From positions 1 to 15,925 of the forward strand of contig SKFX01000116.1 of the NCBI GenBank assembly GCA_007117775.1: a stretch of 15,925 bases of DNA. The letters run 5' to 3'. A model generated the notes under the pieces. The model had not been told where the DNA came from. It saw only the letters and a list, made by a program, of their open reading frames with translations, and ran no database searches. Position 1 is the stretch's first letter. Every line of letters begins with the position of its first letter. The position numbers were made by a program, and so were the translations under genes. The stretch is from Ilumatobacteraceae bacterium (GTDB lineage: Bacteria; Actinomycetota; Acidimicrobiia; Acidimicrobiales; Ilumatobacteraceae). This document shows, one piece after another, positions 6,587 through 13,950 of this stretch.

Positions 6587-7173
6587 TGGGCACCTCCGGA
6601 TTCGCTGTGGCGCTGGCCGCGCTGGCGCTCCTCATAGGCGTTCAACATGCCCTTGGGCACGAACGAATCTGCCGGGAGACCGCGCAGAGCCGCCACCTCA
6701 TCGGGCCGACGCAGCGACTTGAGGCCGGCGATCGTGGCGCGCGCCACGTTGATGTGATTGGCTGAACCGAGCGACTTGCAGAGCACGTCATGCACGCCGG
6801 CCTCTTCCAAGATGATCCGGGCCGCACCGCCGGCGATCACGCCGGTACCGGTGGCTGCAGGCTTCATCAACACCCGTCCACCACCGGTCTCACCGATGAC
6901 GGTATGGATGATGGTGCTGCCAGCGAGGGGCACCTCGAACAGATTGCGCTTGGCCTCCTCGGTGCCCTTCTGGATGGCGAGGGGCACCTCTTTGGCCTTG
7001 CCGTAGCCGAGGCCGACGCGACCGTTGCCATCACCGATCACCACGAGCGCGGTGAACGAGAATCGACGACCGCCCTTGACCACCTTGGCGACACGGTTGA
7101 TGGTGATGACCCGCGATTCGCGCAGGCCGCCCTCATCGGTCGAGGCATTGGTGGGTGCAGAGACATTCGACAT
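6583..7173 (-). CDS. rpsE: 30S ribosomal protein S5
   Basis: S5 is at the 30S mRNA entry site and affects decoding fidelity and unwinding of mRNA. The 196 residues hold a ~20-residue acidic/polar N-terminal extension, the double-stranded-RNA-binding domain (RVAKVVKGGRRFSFTALVVI, then GDGNGRVGLGYGKAKEVP), and the C-terminal domain (VLMKPAATGTGVIAGGAARI, GSANHINVARATIAGL). The C-terminus is a little longer than in E. coli. The ATG is fused to the rplR stop as TGATG, and GGAG lies five bases upstream. Confidence 0.98.
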   Translation of the reverse strand: MSNVSAPTNASTDEGGLRESRVITINRVAKVVKGGRRFSFTALVVIGDGNGRVGLGYGKAKEVPLAIQKGTEEAKRNLFEVPLAGSTIIHTVIGETGGGRVLMKPAATGTGVIAGGAARIILEEAGVHDVLCKSLGSANHINVARATIAGLKSLRRPDEVAALRGLPADSFVPKGMLNAYEERQRGQRHSESGGAQ

Positions 7174-7532
7174 CAGAACTCCAGTCCTGCTTCGCGGGCT
7201 GCAGCAGCAACCGCTGCCACCCGACCGTGATAGGCGTATCCGCCGCGGTCGAACACCACCGAGGTGATCCCTGCGGCCTTCGTACGCTCGGCGATGAGCT
7301 CACCGACGCGGGTGGCCGCAGCGACGCTCCCCGATGAGCCGTCGGCGGCCTCCATCGTCGACGCAGCGGCCAGCGTGGCGCCGGCATCGTCGTCGATCAA
7401 CTGCACCGAGAGATGCTTGTTCGAACGGTACACAGCGAGGCGCGGACGCTCGGCGGTGCCGTGGATCTTCTTGCGGACGCGCCGGTGACGACGGATCCGT
7501 CCCTCTCGGCGCTGTTTGGCGATATCGGTCAT
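7173..7532 (-). CDS. rplR: 50S ribosomal protein L18
   Basis: L18 binds 5S rRNA and helps seat it in the 50S central protuberance. The 119-residue protein has a basic N-terminus (RREGRIRRHRRVRKKIHGT), the conserved ERPRLAVYRSNKHLSVQLID, and the ending TSVVFDRGGYAYHGRVAAVA with AAREAGLEF. Length and motifs are standard. AGGAG is five bases ahead of the ATG, and its TGA overlaps the rpsE start by one base. Confidence 0.98.
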   Translation of the reverse strand: MTDIAKQRREGRIRRHRRVRKKIHGTAERPRLAVYRSNKHLSVQLIDDDAGATLAAASTMEAADGSSGSVAAATRVGELIAERTKAAGITSVVFDRGGYAYHGRVAAVAAAAREAGLEF

Positions 7533-7560
7533 GGCTGCTCCTGGCGGACTGCGCTAACGG

Positions 7561-8103
7561 TCACTTCTTGCCGGCCTTACCGGCCTTGCGCACGATGCGC
7601 TCGCCGGCATAACGGACTCCCTTGCCCTTATAGGGCTCGGGCTTGCGGAAACTGCGGATATTGGCGGCGACCTGGCCGACGACCTCTTTGTCGATCCCGG
7701 TCACGATCACCTGGGTGGGTGAGGGCACCTCGAACACGATGCCGTCGGGCGCCTTATAGGGGACGGCATGGCTGTAGCCGAGCGACAACTTCAAGCCGTT
7801 GGGGCCCTGCGCCTCTGCACGGTAACCGACGCCGACGATCTCGAGTTCCTTCTTGAACCCCTCGCTGACACCGATCACCATGTTGTTGACGAGCGACCGG
7901 GTGAGGCCATGCATGGCGCGCTGGATACGCGAATCGTCGGGGCGCTCGACGCGCAACTCCTCGCCGTCGATCACCACGGTGATCTCGCCGGGCAGCGGCC
8001 GCGACAGGGTGCCCTTGGGGCCCTTGACGGTGATCTCGCGACCCGAGACGTTGATCTCGACTCCCGAGGGGACCTTGATGGGTGCGTTACCGATACGTGA
8101 CAT
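7561..8103 (-). CDS. rplF: 50S ribosomal protein L6
   Basis: L6 lies near the factor-binding region of 50S. The 180-residue protein begins MSRIGNAPIKVPSGVEI, with VKGPKGTLSRPLP in the first domain, VGVGYRAEAQGPNGLKLSLG at mid-protein, and the signature PEPYKGKGVRYAGERIVRKA with a KAGKK tail. All are canonical. AAGGAA lies six bases ahead of the ATG. It follows rpsH by 35 bp and precedes rplR by 28 bp. Confidence 0.98.
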   Translation of the reverse strand: MSRIGNAPIKVPSGVEINVSGREITVKGPKGTLSRPLPGEITVVIDGEELRVERPDDSRIQRAMHGLTRSLVNNMVIGVSEGFKKELEIVGVGYRAEAQGPNGLKLSLGYSHAVPYKAPDGIVFEVPSPTQVIVTGIDKEVVGQVAANIRSFRKPEPYKGKGVRYAGERIVRKAGKAGKK

Positions 8104-8138
8104 AGTGCGTTCCTTGATCGATGCAGATCATCTGGTGG

Positions 8139-8540
8139 TCACCAGACGTAACAGAGGACCTCTCCGCCGACCCGGCGACGGCGCGCCTCGCGGTCGGTCA
8201 TCAGACCCTGGCTGGTGGAGAGCACGGCAACGCCGAGGCCACCGAGCACCCGGGGGATCTTGTCGGACTTGCGGTACACCCGCAGACCCGGGGTCGAGAT
8301 GCGCTGGAGGCCCGAGATGGTGCGGGCGCGCTCGGGGCTGTACTTGAGCTGGATCGTGAGCACGTCACCGGGGGCGTTCGTCCCCGTTGCGACGTCGAAA
8401 CCGGCGATATAGCCCTCCTGCTGGAGGATCTGGGCGAGCGCCACCTTCTGCTTGGATGACGGCATGCGGACCTCGTCGTGCATCGCCGAATTGGCGTTGC
8501 GGACCCGGGTGAGCATGTCGGCGATGGGATCGGTCAACAT
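8139..8540 (-). CDS. rpsH: 30S ribosomal protein S8
   Basis: S8 binds the central domain of 16S rRNA early in assembly; in E. coli it also represses the spc operon. The 133-residue protein has DPIADMLTRVRNANSA at the start, the middle ISTPGLRVYRKSDKIPRVLG, and the C-terminal GLGVAVLSTSQGLMTDREAR with GGEVLCYVW, all family hallmarks. A strong GAGGAGG site is five bases ahead of the ATG. The E. coli-type S8 target in rplE mRNA was not identified by eye. Confidence 0.98.
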   Translation of the reverse strand: MLTDPIADMLTRVRNANSAMHDEVRMPSSKQKVALAQILQQEGYIAGFDVATGTNAPGDVLTIQLKYSPERARTISGLQRISTPGLRVYRKSDKIPRVLGGLGVAVLSTSQGLMTDREARRRRVGGEVLCYVW

Positions 8541-8550
8541 CGGGGCCTCC

Positions 8551-8736
8551 TCACCAACTCGACTTCGTCAGACCGGGGATCTCACCGGCGTGCGCCAGCT
8601 CGCGCAGGCACACACGGCACAATCCGAACTTGCGGTACACCGATCGGGCGCGTCCACAGCGACGACATCTCGTATAGGCCCGGACCTTGAATTTCGGCGT
8701 CCGAGCCGCCTTGTTGATCAATGCTTTCTTAGCCAT
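8551..8736 (-). CDS. rpsZ: 30S ribosomal protein S14, type Z (zinc-binding)
   Basis: This 61-residue S14 is the short zinc-ribbon form (also called rpsN type Z). It has MAKKALINKAARTPKFKVRA, then Cys24-x2-Cys27 and Cys40-x2-Cys43, and ends ELAHAGEIPGLTKSSW. Cysteine spacing and tail are typical. Actinobacteria often encode a second, zinc-free S14 elsewhere; none is in this window. It lies 10-11 bp from rplE and rpsH, the standard spc position. Confidence 0.98.
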   Translation of the reverse strand: MAKKALINKAARTPKFKVRAYTRCRRCGRARSVYRKFGLCRVCLRELAHAGEIPGLTKSSW

Positions 8737-8747
8737 GGGATCTCAGT

Positions 8748-9380
8748 TCACTTCCTCTTGCCCGGCACATGCCGGCGACGCTTGCGCGGACGGGGTTCGC
8801 CGGCCGCATCCTCATCACGCTTGAACGGGAAGCCGTAGGCGTCGAGGAGGGCCCGGCCGGCTTCATCGGTGGTTGCGGTGGTGACGATGGTGATGTCCAT
8901 CCCCCGCTGGGTGTCGACCTTGTCGTAGTCGATCTCGGGGAACACGGTCTGGTCTCGCAACCCGAAGGTGTAGTTACCGCGGCCATCCCACGAATACGGG
9001 GACAGTCCGCGGAAGTCGCGGATACGCGGGATCGCCACGGCGACGAGGCGGTCGAAGAACTCCCACATCCGGTCACCGCGCAGCGTGACCTTGACGCCGA
9101 TGGCCTGGCCTTCGCGCAGTTTGAACCCGGCGATCGAGGTCTTGGCCTTGGTCACCACCGGCTTCTGGCCCGCAATGGCGGTGAGATCGGCGACCGCACC
9201 CTCGATCAGCGAGGGCTGCTGAGCGGCCCGGCCGACACCCATGTTGATCGAGATCTTCTCGAGCGTCGGCACCTGCATGGGATTCGCGATCTGCAGCTGC
9301 TCGGCGAGCGCCGCCTTGATCTCATCGTGGTATTGGATCTTGAGGCGAGGCACGGTGCGGGTCTGGGTATCGGTACTCAT
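8748..9380 (-). CDS. rplE: 50S ribosomal protein L5 with basic C-terminal extension
   Basis: L5 binds 5S rRNA and contacts P-site tRNA and S13. Recognisable segments are QIANPMQVPTLEKISINMGV, GQKPVVTKAKTSIAGFKLRE, IPRIRDFRGLSPYSWDGRGN and FPEIDYDKVDTQRGMDITIV. The usual family ending GFPF is at residues 183-186, but 24 more residues follow, rich in Arg and Lys (PRPRKRRR and GKRK), giving 210 residues instead of about 180-187. GAGGTGAT precedes the ATG, which overlaps the rplX stop by four bases (ATGA). Confidence 0.97.
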   Translation of the reverse strand: MSTDTQTRTVPRLKIQYHDEIKAALAEQLQIANPMQVPTLEKISINMGVGRAAQQPSLIEGAVADLTAIAGQKPVVTKAKTSIAGFKLREGQAIGVKVTLRGDRMWEFFDRLVAVAIPRIRDFRGLSPYSWDGRGNYTFGLRDQTVFPEIDYDKVDTQRGMDITIVTTATTDEAGRALLDAYGFPFKRDEDAAGEPRPRKRRRHVPGKRK

Positions 9381-9682
9381 GAGATCACCTCTCCACCGGG
9401 ACGGGCCACGCGGACCTTGGTGCCATCGTCGTCGACCCGGTAGCCGACGCGGACCGCCTTGTTGTTGTGGACCAACATGACATTGCTCGCATCGATCGGC
9501 ATGTCCTTGTCGATAATGCCGCCACGGTCGTTGGCGCGCTGGGGGCGCTGATGCTTGCTCGCGGTATTGACACCCGAGACGATGACGCGGTTGGAATCGG
9601 GCATGACGCGGATGATCTCACCCTCTTTGCCCTTGTCCTTGCCGGTCATCACCCGCACGGTGTCGCCTTTCTTGAGCTTCAT
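9377..9682 (-). CDS. rplX: 50S ribosomal protein L24
   Basis: L24 starts 50S assembly and lies by the peptide exit. The 101-residue protein has the KOW motif KKGDTVRVMTGKDKGKEGEI, then RVIVSGVNTASKHQRPQ and DKDMPIDASNVMLVH, typical of L24. The ATG follows the rplN stop by one base (TGA-G-ATG), and the ribosome site GGAGGTGAT lies within the end of rplN, consistent with coupling. Confidence 0.98.
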   Translation of the reverse strand: MKLKKGDTVRVMTGKDKGKEGEIIRVMPDSNRVIVSGVNTASKHQRPQRANDRGGIIDKDMPIDASNVMLVHNNKAVRVGYRVDDDGTKVRVARPGGEVIS

Positions 9683-9683
9683 C

Positions 9684-10052
9684 TCAGATCACCTCCGGAG
9701 CCAATGAGACGATTCGCATGAACTTGCGGTCGCGCAACTCACGGCCGACGGGGCCGAAGATACGAGTTCCGCGCGGTGTGAGATCGTCCTTGATCAACAC
9801 CGCAGCGTTCTCATCGAAGCGGATATAGCTGCCATCGGGACGACGCTTCTCCTTCTTGGTGCGCACCACGACACAGCGCACGACCTCGCCCTTTTTGACC
9901 GCAGCGCCCGGAGCCGCATCCTTGACGGTGGCCACGAAGACATCACCGATCGAGGCGTAACGACGCCGGGTCCCACCGAGGACCTTGATGACCAGCACCT
10001 CTTTGGCACCGGAGTTATCCGCGACTCGCAGTCGCGATTCCTGTTGGATCAT
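9684..10052 (-). CDS. rplN: 50S ribosomal protein L14
   Basis: L14 forms part of the intersubunit bridge near the factor site. The 122-residue protein reads MIQQESRLRVADNSGAKEVL, with RRYASIGDVFVATVKDAAPG, VKKGEVVRCVVVRTKKEKRR and FGPVGRELRDRKFMRIVSLA, exactly the L14 pattern. A much longer reading frame upstream is not used: the ATG at 10052 gives the family length and has GAGGTGAGG in front. The 73-bp spacer to rpsQ is the largest between rplD and rplO and marks the S10/spc block boundary, but I see no convincing promoter in it. Confidence 0.98.
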   Translation of the reverse strand: MIQQESRLRVADNSGAKEVLVIKVLGGTRRRYASIGDVFVATVKDAAPGAAVKKGEVVRCVVVRTKKEKRRPDGSYIRFDENAAVLIKDDLTPRGTRIFGPVGRELRDRKFMRIVSLAPEVI

Positions 10053-10125
10053 GACCTCACCTCTGCAGACATCGCAGTTGGCATCGAACGTGACAGAACG
10101 GCTGGATTCGAACCGATCGACGACA

Positions 10126-10410
10126 TCACTTCGCCCGCTCCAGGATCTCGACCACGCGCCAGCGCTTGGTCTTGGACAATGGGCGGGTCTCCATGACCCG
10201 GACGCGGTCGCCCGGATTGGCGTCATTGGCCTCGTCATGGACGTACAGCCGCTTGGTGCGCTGGACGAACTTGTTGTAGCGGGCATGGCGCACCCGCTCG
10301 GTCACCGCGACGATGCGGGTCTTGTCCATCGACGCCGAGACGACGACACCCTCGCGGACCTTGCGCGCAGCGCGGATCTCGGGGCTGGATGGGGTGGTTG
10401 AGTCAGACAT
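10126..10410 (-). CDS. rpsQ: 30S ribosomal protein S17
   Basis: S17 is an OB-fold primary binder of the 16S 5' domain. The 94-residue protein has a short extra N-terminus (about 17 residues) and then REGVVVSASMDKTRIVAVTE, RHARYNKFVQRTKRLYVHDE, and NPGDRVRVMETRPLSKTKRW, matching the family. The ribosome site is weak. It is 15 bp after rpmC. It closes the S10-type block. Confidence 0.97.
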   Translation of the reverse strand: MSDSTTPSSPEIRAARKVREGVVVSASMDKTRIVAVTERVRHARYNKFVQRTKRLYVHDEANDANPGDRVRVMETRPLSKTKRWRVVEILERAK

Positions 10411-10425
10411 CTGTGGTCACCGTTC

Positions 10426-10641
10426 TCACTGGGCGTTCTCGGCCGCTGCGATCTCGCGCTGGCGGATGTACGTGTTGATACGGGCGATCTGTCGACGCGC
10501 CCGGCCGATCTCGGCGGTGTTCTCGAGCTGACCGGTCGCATTGCGGAACCGCAGGTTGAGCGCCTCCTGTTTGGTGGCGCGAAGCTCGTCGAGCAGTTCG
10601 GCCAGATCCATTTCCTTCAGCTTGTCCTGTTTGCGTGCCAT
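10426..10641 (-). CDS. rpmC: 50S ribosomal protein L29
   Basis: L29 is a small helical protein at the peptide exit, next to L23, where the signal recognition particle and SecY dock. The 71 residues include MDLAELLDELRATKQEALNL, RFRNATGQLENTAEIGRARR and IARINTYIRQRE, the usual helical hairpin. GAGGA lies five bases ahead of the ATG. Gaps of 15 bp separate it from both neighbours. Confidence 0.97.
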   Translation of the reverse strand: MARKQDKLKEMDLAELLDELRATKQEALNLRFRNATGQLENTAEIGRARRQIARINTYIRQREIAAAENAQ

Positions 10642-10656
10642 GGCAGTCCTCGTGGC

Positions 10657-11073
10657 TCAGATCGTCTCGTTGCGGGTGATGATGCGGGCCTTGATCGGCA
10701 GTTTCTGGATCGCCTTGTTGAGCGCGATCTTTGCCTGCTCCTCATTGGGGAACGACAGCTCGAACAGCACCCGGCCGGGACGGACCACGGCCGCCCAGTA
10801 CTCGGGGTTGCCCTTACCCGAGCCCATCCGGGTCTCAGCGGGCTTTTGGGTGATGGGCTTATCGGGGAACACGTTGATCCACACCTTGCCACCGCGCTTG
10901 ATGGACCGGGTCATGGCGATACGGGCAGCCTCGATCTGGCGCGCCGTCAACCACCCCGGCTCGAGGGCCTGGATCCCGTATTCACCGAAGTTCAGCTCGG
11001 AGCCGCCCTTGGTGTTTCCCTTGGTGCGCCCACGATGGTGTTTGCGGTGGGCGACTTTGCGTGGCATCAACAT
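10657..11073 (-). CDS. rplP: 50S ribosomal protein L16
   Basis: L16 lies close to the A-site tRNA and the peptidyl-transferase centre. The 138-residue protein begins MLMPRKVAHRKHHRGRTKGN, has FGEYGIQALEPGWLTARQIE, the RGGKVWINVFPDKPITQKPA segment, and ETRMGSGKGNPEYWAAVVRP, whose Arg is the residue hydroxylated in E. coli. The first ATG (MLMPRK) matches the actinobacterial MLIPRR start better than the second ATG at 11067, and AGGA lies six bases upstream. Confidence 0.98.
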   Translation of the reverse strand: MLMPRKVAHRKHHRGRTKGNTKGGSELNFGEYGIQALEPGWLTARQIEAARIAMTRSIKRGGKVWINVFPDKPITQKPAETRMGSGKGNPEYWAAVVRPGRVLFELSFPNEEQAKIALNKAIQKLPIKARIITRNETI

Positions 11074-11085
11074 GATGTGTCCTGT

Positions 11086-11958
11086 TCAGTCCGAATCCCG
11101 GAAATGCGGGGTCTCGTGGGCCTCATGGGTACGGCGAGCGATGTCCTCTTCCTCATCGAGCAGTTTCTCGAGTTCGGGATCGGCCTCTTTGACCAACGGT
11201 TCAGCCTCGACCTCGGTGGGGCGGGCCGCCGATGAGACCACCCGACGGGGCTCGTCGGTGGCATGACCCGAGGTCTCCCCGACCGCCATGGCGGCCTCAC
11301 GGGCGATCTTGTCATCGCTCTGGGACTTGTACGGCAAGATATCGCCGCGGTAGAGCCAGACCTTGACCCCGACCCGACCAGAGGTGGTCCGCGCCTCGCG
11401 GAAGCCGTAATCGACATCGGCGCGCAGGGTGTGCAGCGGTACCCGCCCCTCGCGGTACCACTCGGTGCGGCTCATCTCGGCCCCGCCGAGACGGCCCGAG
11501 CACTGGACCCGGATCCCGAGGGCTCCGGCGCGCTGGGCGTTCTGCACGGCGCGCTTCATGGCGCGACGGAATGCGATGCGGTTCGCCAACTGATCGGCGA
11601 CACCCTGGGCGATCAGCGCAGCGTCGAGCTCGGGGGACTTGATCTCGACGATGTTCAACTGCACCTTGGGATTACCGGTGATCTCGGTGATCGCAGCACG
11701 CAATTCATCGGCCTGGGCGCCGCGCCGGCCGATCACGATGCCCGGCCGGGCGGTATGCACATCGACGCGCACCTTATCGCGGGTGCGTTCGATCTCGATC
11801 CGGCTGATCGCGGCGGACTCGAGCCGGCCCATGATCGCATCGCGGATCTTCCAGTCCTCGGTCAGATACTGCGAGTACTCGCGCTCGGAGAACCAGCGGC
11901 TCTTCCAATCGGTCGAGACTCCGAGCCTGAAGCCGTACGGGTTGATCTTCTGACCCAT
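11086..11958 (-). CDS. rpsC: 30S ribosomal protein S3 with acidic C-terminal tail
   Basis: S3 lines the mRNA entry tunnel. The N-terminus is MGQKINPYGFRLG; the KH domain carries RPGIVIGRRG (residues 71-80); the C-terminal domain has IRVQCSGRLGGAEMSRTEWY and GRVPLHTLRADVDYGF, then GVKVWLYRGDILPY ending near residue 210. About 80 further residues follow, Ala/Glu/Asp-rich (for example DPELEKLLDEEEDIARR), a tail seen in many actinobacterial S3 proteins but variable in sequence. The ATG comes three bases after the rplV stop. Confidence 0.97.
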   Translation of the reverse strand: MGQKINPYGFRLGVSTDWKSRWFSEREYSQYLTEDWKIRDAIMGRLESAAISRIEIERTRDKVRVDVHTARPGIVIGRRGAQADELRAAITEITGNPKVQLNIVEIKSPELDAALIAQGVADQLANRIAFRRAMKRAVQNAQRAGALGIRVQCSGRLGGAEMSRTEWYREGRVPLHTLRADVDYGFREARTTSGRVGVKVWLYRGDILPYKSQSDDKIAREAAMAVGETSGHATDEPRRVVSSAARPTEVEAEPLVKEADPELEKLLDEEEDIARRTHEAHETPHFRDSD

Positions 11959-11961
11959 GAT

Positions 11962-12786
11962 TCAGTCGTCTCCCTCATCGCCAGCGTCGCCGCTGTCGGT
12001 GTCGTCGTCGCTGGCTGCGTCATCGCTCGCGGATGCCGGCTTGGTGAACCCGGCGGCCTCGGCGGCCTCAGCGGATTCGAAGTAGAACTCGGCCACGGTC
12101 ACGTCGTAGTAGCGCGAATCGGGCTCGTGGTAGAGGCCCGAGTCGGCATTGGCCTTGATCGGATGACCCTCTGGTGCCGAGCCGTCCTCGAGTGGCGGAA
12201 CCGCACCGGCGGGCATCTCGCCATCGGCTGGCTCGCCAGCATCATCGGTGACGTCCTCGCCGGTCTCATCGGCCTCGATCTCGTCGATCTCCGCTGCGGC
12301 GGCCTCGGCACGACGACGGCTGCGCTCGACGCGGGCCTGACGGCTGACCGAAGCCGGACGGCCGCCGGACTCGGCGCGGGCCGCGATGACGGCGAGGCGC
12401 TCATCGCTCATCCGCGACACGATGATCGTGATATGGCAGGAGCGCTTGCGGATGCGGGTGGCGCGACCGCGGGCCCGGGGACGGAAGCGGCGCATCGTCG
12501 GGCCCTCATCGGCGAAACACGCCGAGATGTAGAGCTCATCGGGATCCTGTTCGTCATTGTGCACTGCATTGGCGACCGCACTGGCGAGCACCTTGCGGAT
12601 CTCGCGGGCCACAGCGCGATCGGTGAACTGCAACACCTCATCGGCGCGGCGGACATCGAGGCCGCGGATCAGGTTCAGCACGACGCGGGCCTTGCGGGCC
12701 GAGACGCGCACATAGCGGGCACTGGCCCGGGTTCCGGTGCGCTCACCGACCACGGTGGCGCCCTCGTTCAGCTTCGGTCCGGGCAT
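11962..12786 (-). CDS. rplV: 50S ribosomal protein L22 with long C-terminal extension domain
   Basis: Residues 1 to about 130 are a normal L22: TRASARYVRVSARKARVVLN, LIRGLDVRRADEVLQF, ANAVHNDEQDPDELYISACF, and the tunnel-loop region RFRPRARGRATRIRKRSCHI. L22 lines the peptide exit tunnel. The remaining ~145 residues are extra: a basic patch, an acidic linker (about 162-205), a compact motif-rich stretch (about 206-250, GHPIKANADSGLYH, then SRYYDVTVAEFYF and AAEAAGFTKP), and an Asp/Ser/Gly-rich tail. From memory the motif resembles the small Actinobacteria/Firmicutes unit labelled sunset domain, but without its usual cysteines. The start overlaps the rpsS stop by one base (TGATG). Confidence 0.95.
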   Translation of the reverse strand: MPGPKLNEGATVVGERTGTRASARYVRVSARKARVVLNLIRGLDVRRADEVLQFTDRAVAREIRKVLASAVANAVHNDEQDPDELYISACFADEGPTMRRFRPRARGRATRIRKRSCHITIIVSRMSDERLAVIAARAESGGRPASVSRQARVERSRRRAEAAAAEIDEIEADETGEDVTDDAGEPADGEMPAGAVPPLEDGSAPEGHPIKANADSGLYHEPDSRYYDVTVAEFYFESAEAAEAAGFTKPASASDDAASDDDTDSGDAGDEGDD

Positions 12787-13070
12787 CAGCGACGACCCTT
12801 CGCGCTCTTCTCCTGGCCGGCGTGGAACCGGAAGGTGCGGGTGGGACTGAACTCGCCGAGCTTGTGACCGACCATCGACTCGGTGATGTACACCGGGACG
12901 TGCTTGCGGCCATCATGGACCGCGATGGTGTGGCCGACCATATCGGGGATGATGGTCGAGCGACGCGACCAGGTCTTGACGACCTTGCGCTCGCCGGCTT
13001 CGTTCTGCGCGTCGATCTTGGCGAGCAGATGCTCGTCCACGAACGGGCCCTTCTTGAGACTGCGTGACAT
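12786..13070 (-). CDS. rpsS: 30S ribosomal protein S19
   Basis: S19 sits in the 30S head with S13 and contacts the large subunit. The 94-residue protein reads MSRSLKKGPFVDEHLLAKID, then KVVKTWSRRSTIIPDMVGHT, IAVHDGRKHVPVYITESMVG and HKLGEFSPTRTFRFHAG, a full family match. A modest GAAGGG site lies about ten bases ahead of the ATG. Its stop overlaps the rplV start. Confidence 0.98.
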   Translation of the reverse strand: MSRSLKKGPFVDEHLLAKIDAQNEAGERKVVKTWSRRSTIIPDMVGHTIAVHDGRKHVPVYITESMVGHKLGEFSPTRTFRFHAGQEKSAKGRR

Positions 13071-13106
13071 GGTTGGTTTACCCTTCGATCCCTGCTGTGC
13101 TCCGGA

Positions 13107-13943
13107 TCACCGACGTCCCCGGCCGGAGCGGCGGCGACGAACGATCAACTTCTGTGACGGCTTCTTCTTGCTTCGGGTACGGCCCTCGGGCTTGCCCCAC
13201 GGCGACACCGCAGGACGGCCACCAGAGGTCCGGCCCTCACCACCGCCGAGGGGGTGGTCGACCGGGTTCATGGCGACACCGCGGGTCTGGGGCCGCACAC
13301 CGCGCCAGCGGTTGCGACCGGCCTTGCCGATCTTGAGCAACTCGTGTTCTGAGTTGCCGACCTCACCGACGGTGGCGCGACAGTCGATCAGCACCCGACG
13401 CATCTCGGTCGAGGGCATCCGCAGGGTCGCGAAGTCACCGTCCTTGGCGACCAACTGCACCGCCATCCCCGCCGCACGGCCGATCTTGCCGCCCTGGCCG
13501 GGGCGCAGTTCGACATTGTGGACCACGGTTCCGACCGGGATATAACGCAACGGCAGTGCGTTGCCCGGACGGATATCGGCACCCTGGCCGCTGGCCACCT
13601 CGTCGCCGACGCTGAGGCCGCGCGGCGCCAGGATGTACGCCTTCTCGCCGTCGCGGTAGTGCAAGAGCGCGATCCGACAGGTGCGGTTCGGGTCATATTC
13701 GATGGCGGCAACCTTGGCTGGCACGCCGTCTTTGGTCCGCTTGAAGTCGATCACCCGGTAGCGGCGCTTATGACCACCACCGCGATGGCGCGAGGTGATG
13801 CGGCCGTAGGAGTTGCGTCCACCGGTACGCGGCCGCGGCGCGAGCAGCGACTTCTCGGGCGAATCCTTGGTGATCTCGGAGAAATCCGAGGAGGTCTGCG
13901 CCCGGCGGCCGGGACTGGTCGGTTTGCGTGATCGGATACCCAT
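13107..13943 (-). CDS. rplB: 50S ribosomal protein L2
   Basis: L2 is needed for subunit joining and peptidyl transfer. The 278-residue protein shows MGIRSRKPTSPGRR, GRITSRHRGGGHKRRYRVID, YIPVGTVVHNVELRPGQGGK, WRGVRPQTRGVAMNPVDHPL and GGGEGRTSGG. His230, equivalent to the functionally important His229 of E. coli (numbered without Met), is kept. The second His of the usual DHPHGGGEG is Leu232 (codon CTC at 13248-13250), and the later GGRHPV is GGRPAV. ATG 13943 is preferred over an upstream in-frame start; GAGGA is four bases ahead, and the gap to rplW is 7 bp. Confidence 0.98.
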   Translation of the reverse strand: MGIRSRKPTSPGRRAQTSSDFSEITKDSPEKSLLAPRPRTGGRNSYGRITSRHRGGGHKRRYRVIDFKRTKDGVPAKVAAIEYDPNRTCRIALLHYRDGEKAYILAPRGLSVGDEVASGQGADIRPGNALPLRYIPVGTVVHNVELRPGQGGKIGRAAGMAVQLVAKDGDFATLRMPSTEMRRVLIDCRATVGEVGNSEHELLKIGKAGRNRWRGVRPQTRGVAMNPVDHPLGGGEGRTSGGRPAVSPWGKPEGRTRSKKKPSQKLIVRRRRSGRGRR

Positions 13944-13950
13944 GACGTCC

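Noticed and set aside
10053..10286. N-terminal extension of L14 in the same frame
   Set aside because: L14 is nearly always about 122 residues; the extension overlaps rpsQ and reads like noncoding sequence.
11263..12867. A 534-residue open frame on the + strand
   Set aside because: It is exactly antisense to rpsC, rplV and part of rpsS, whose products are certain. Long antisense frames are expected in GC-rich coding DNA, and its translation shows no recognisable domain.
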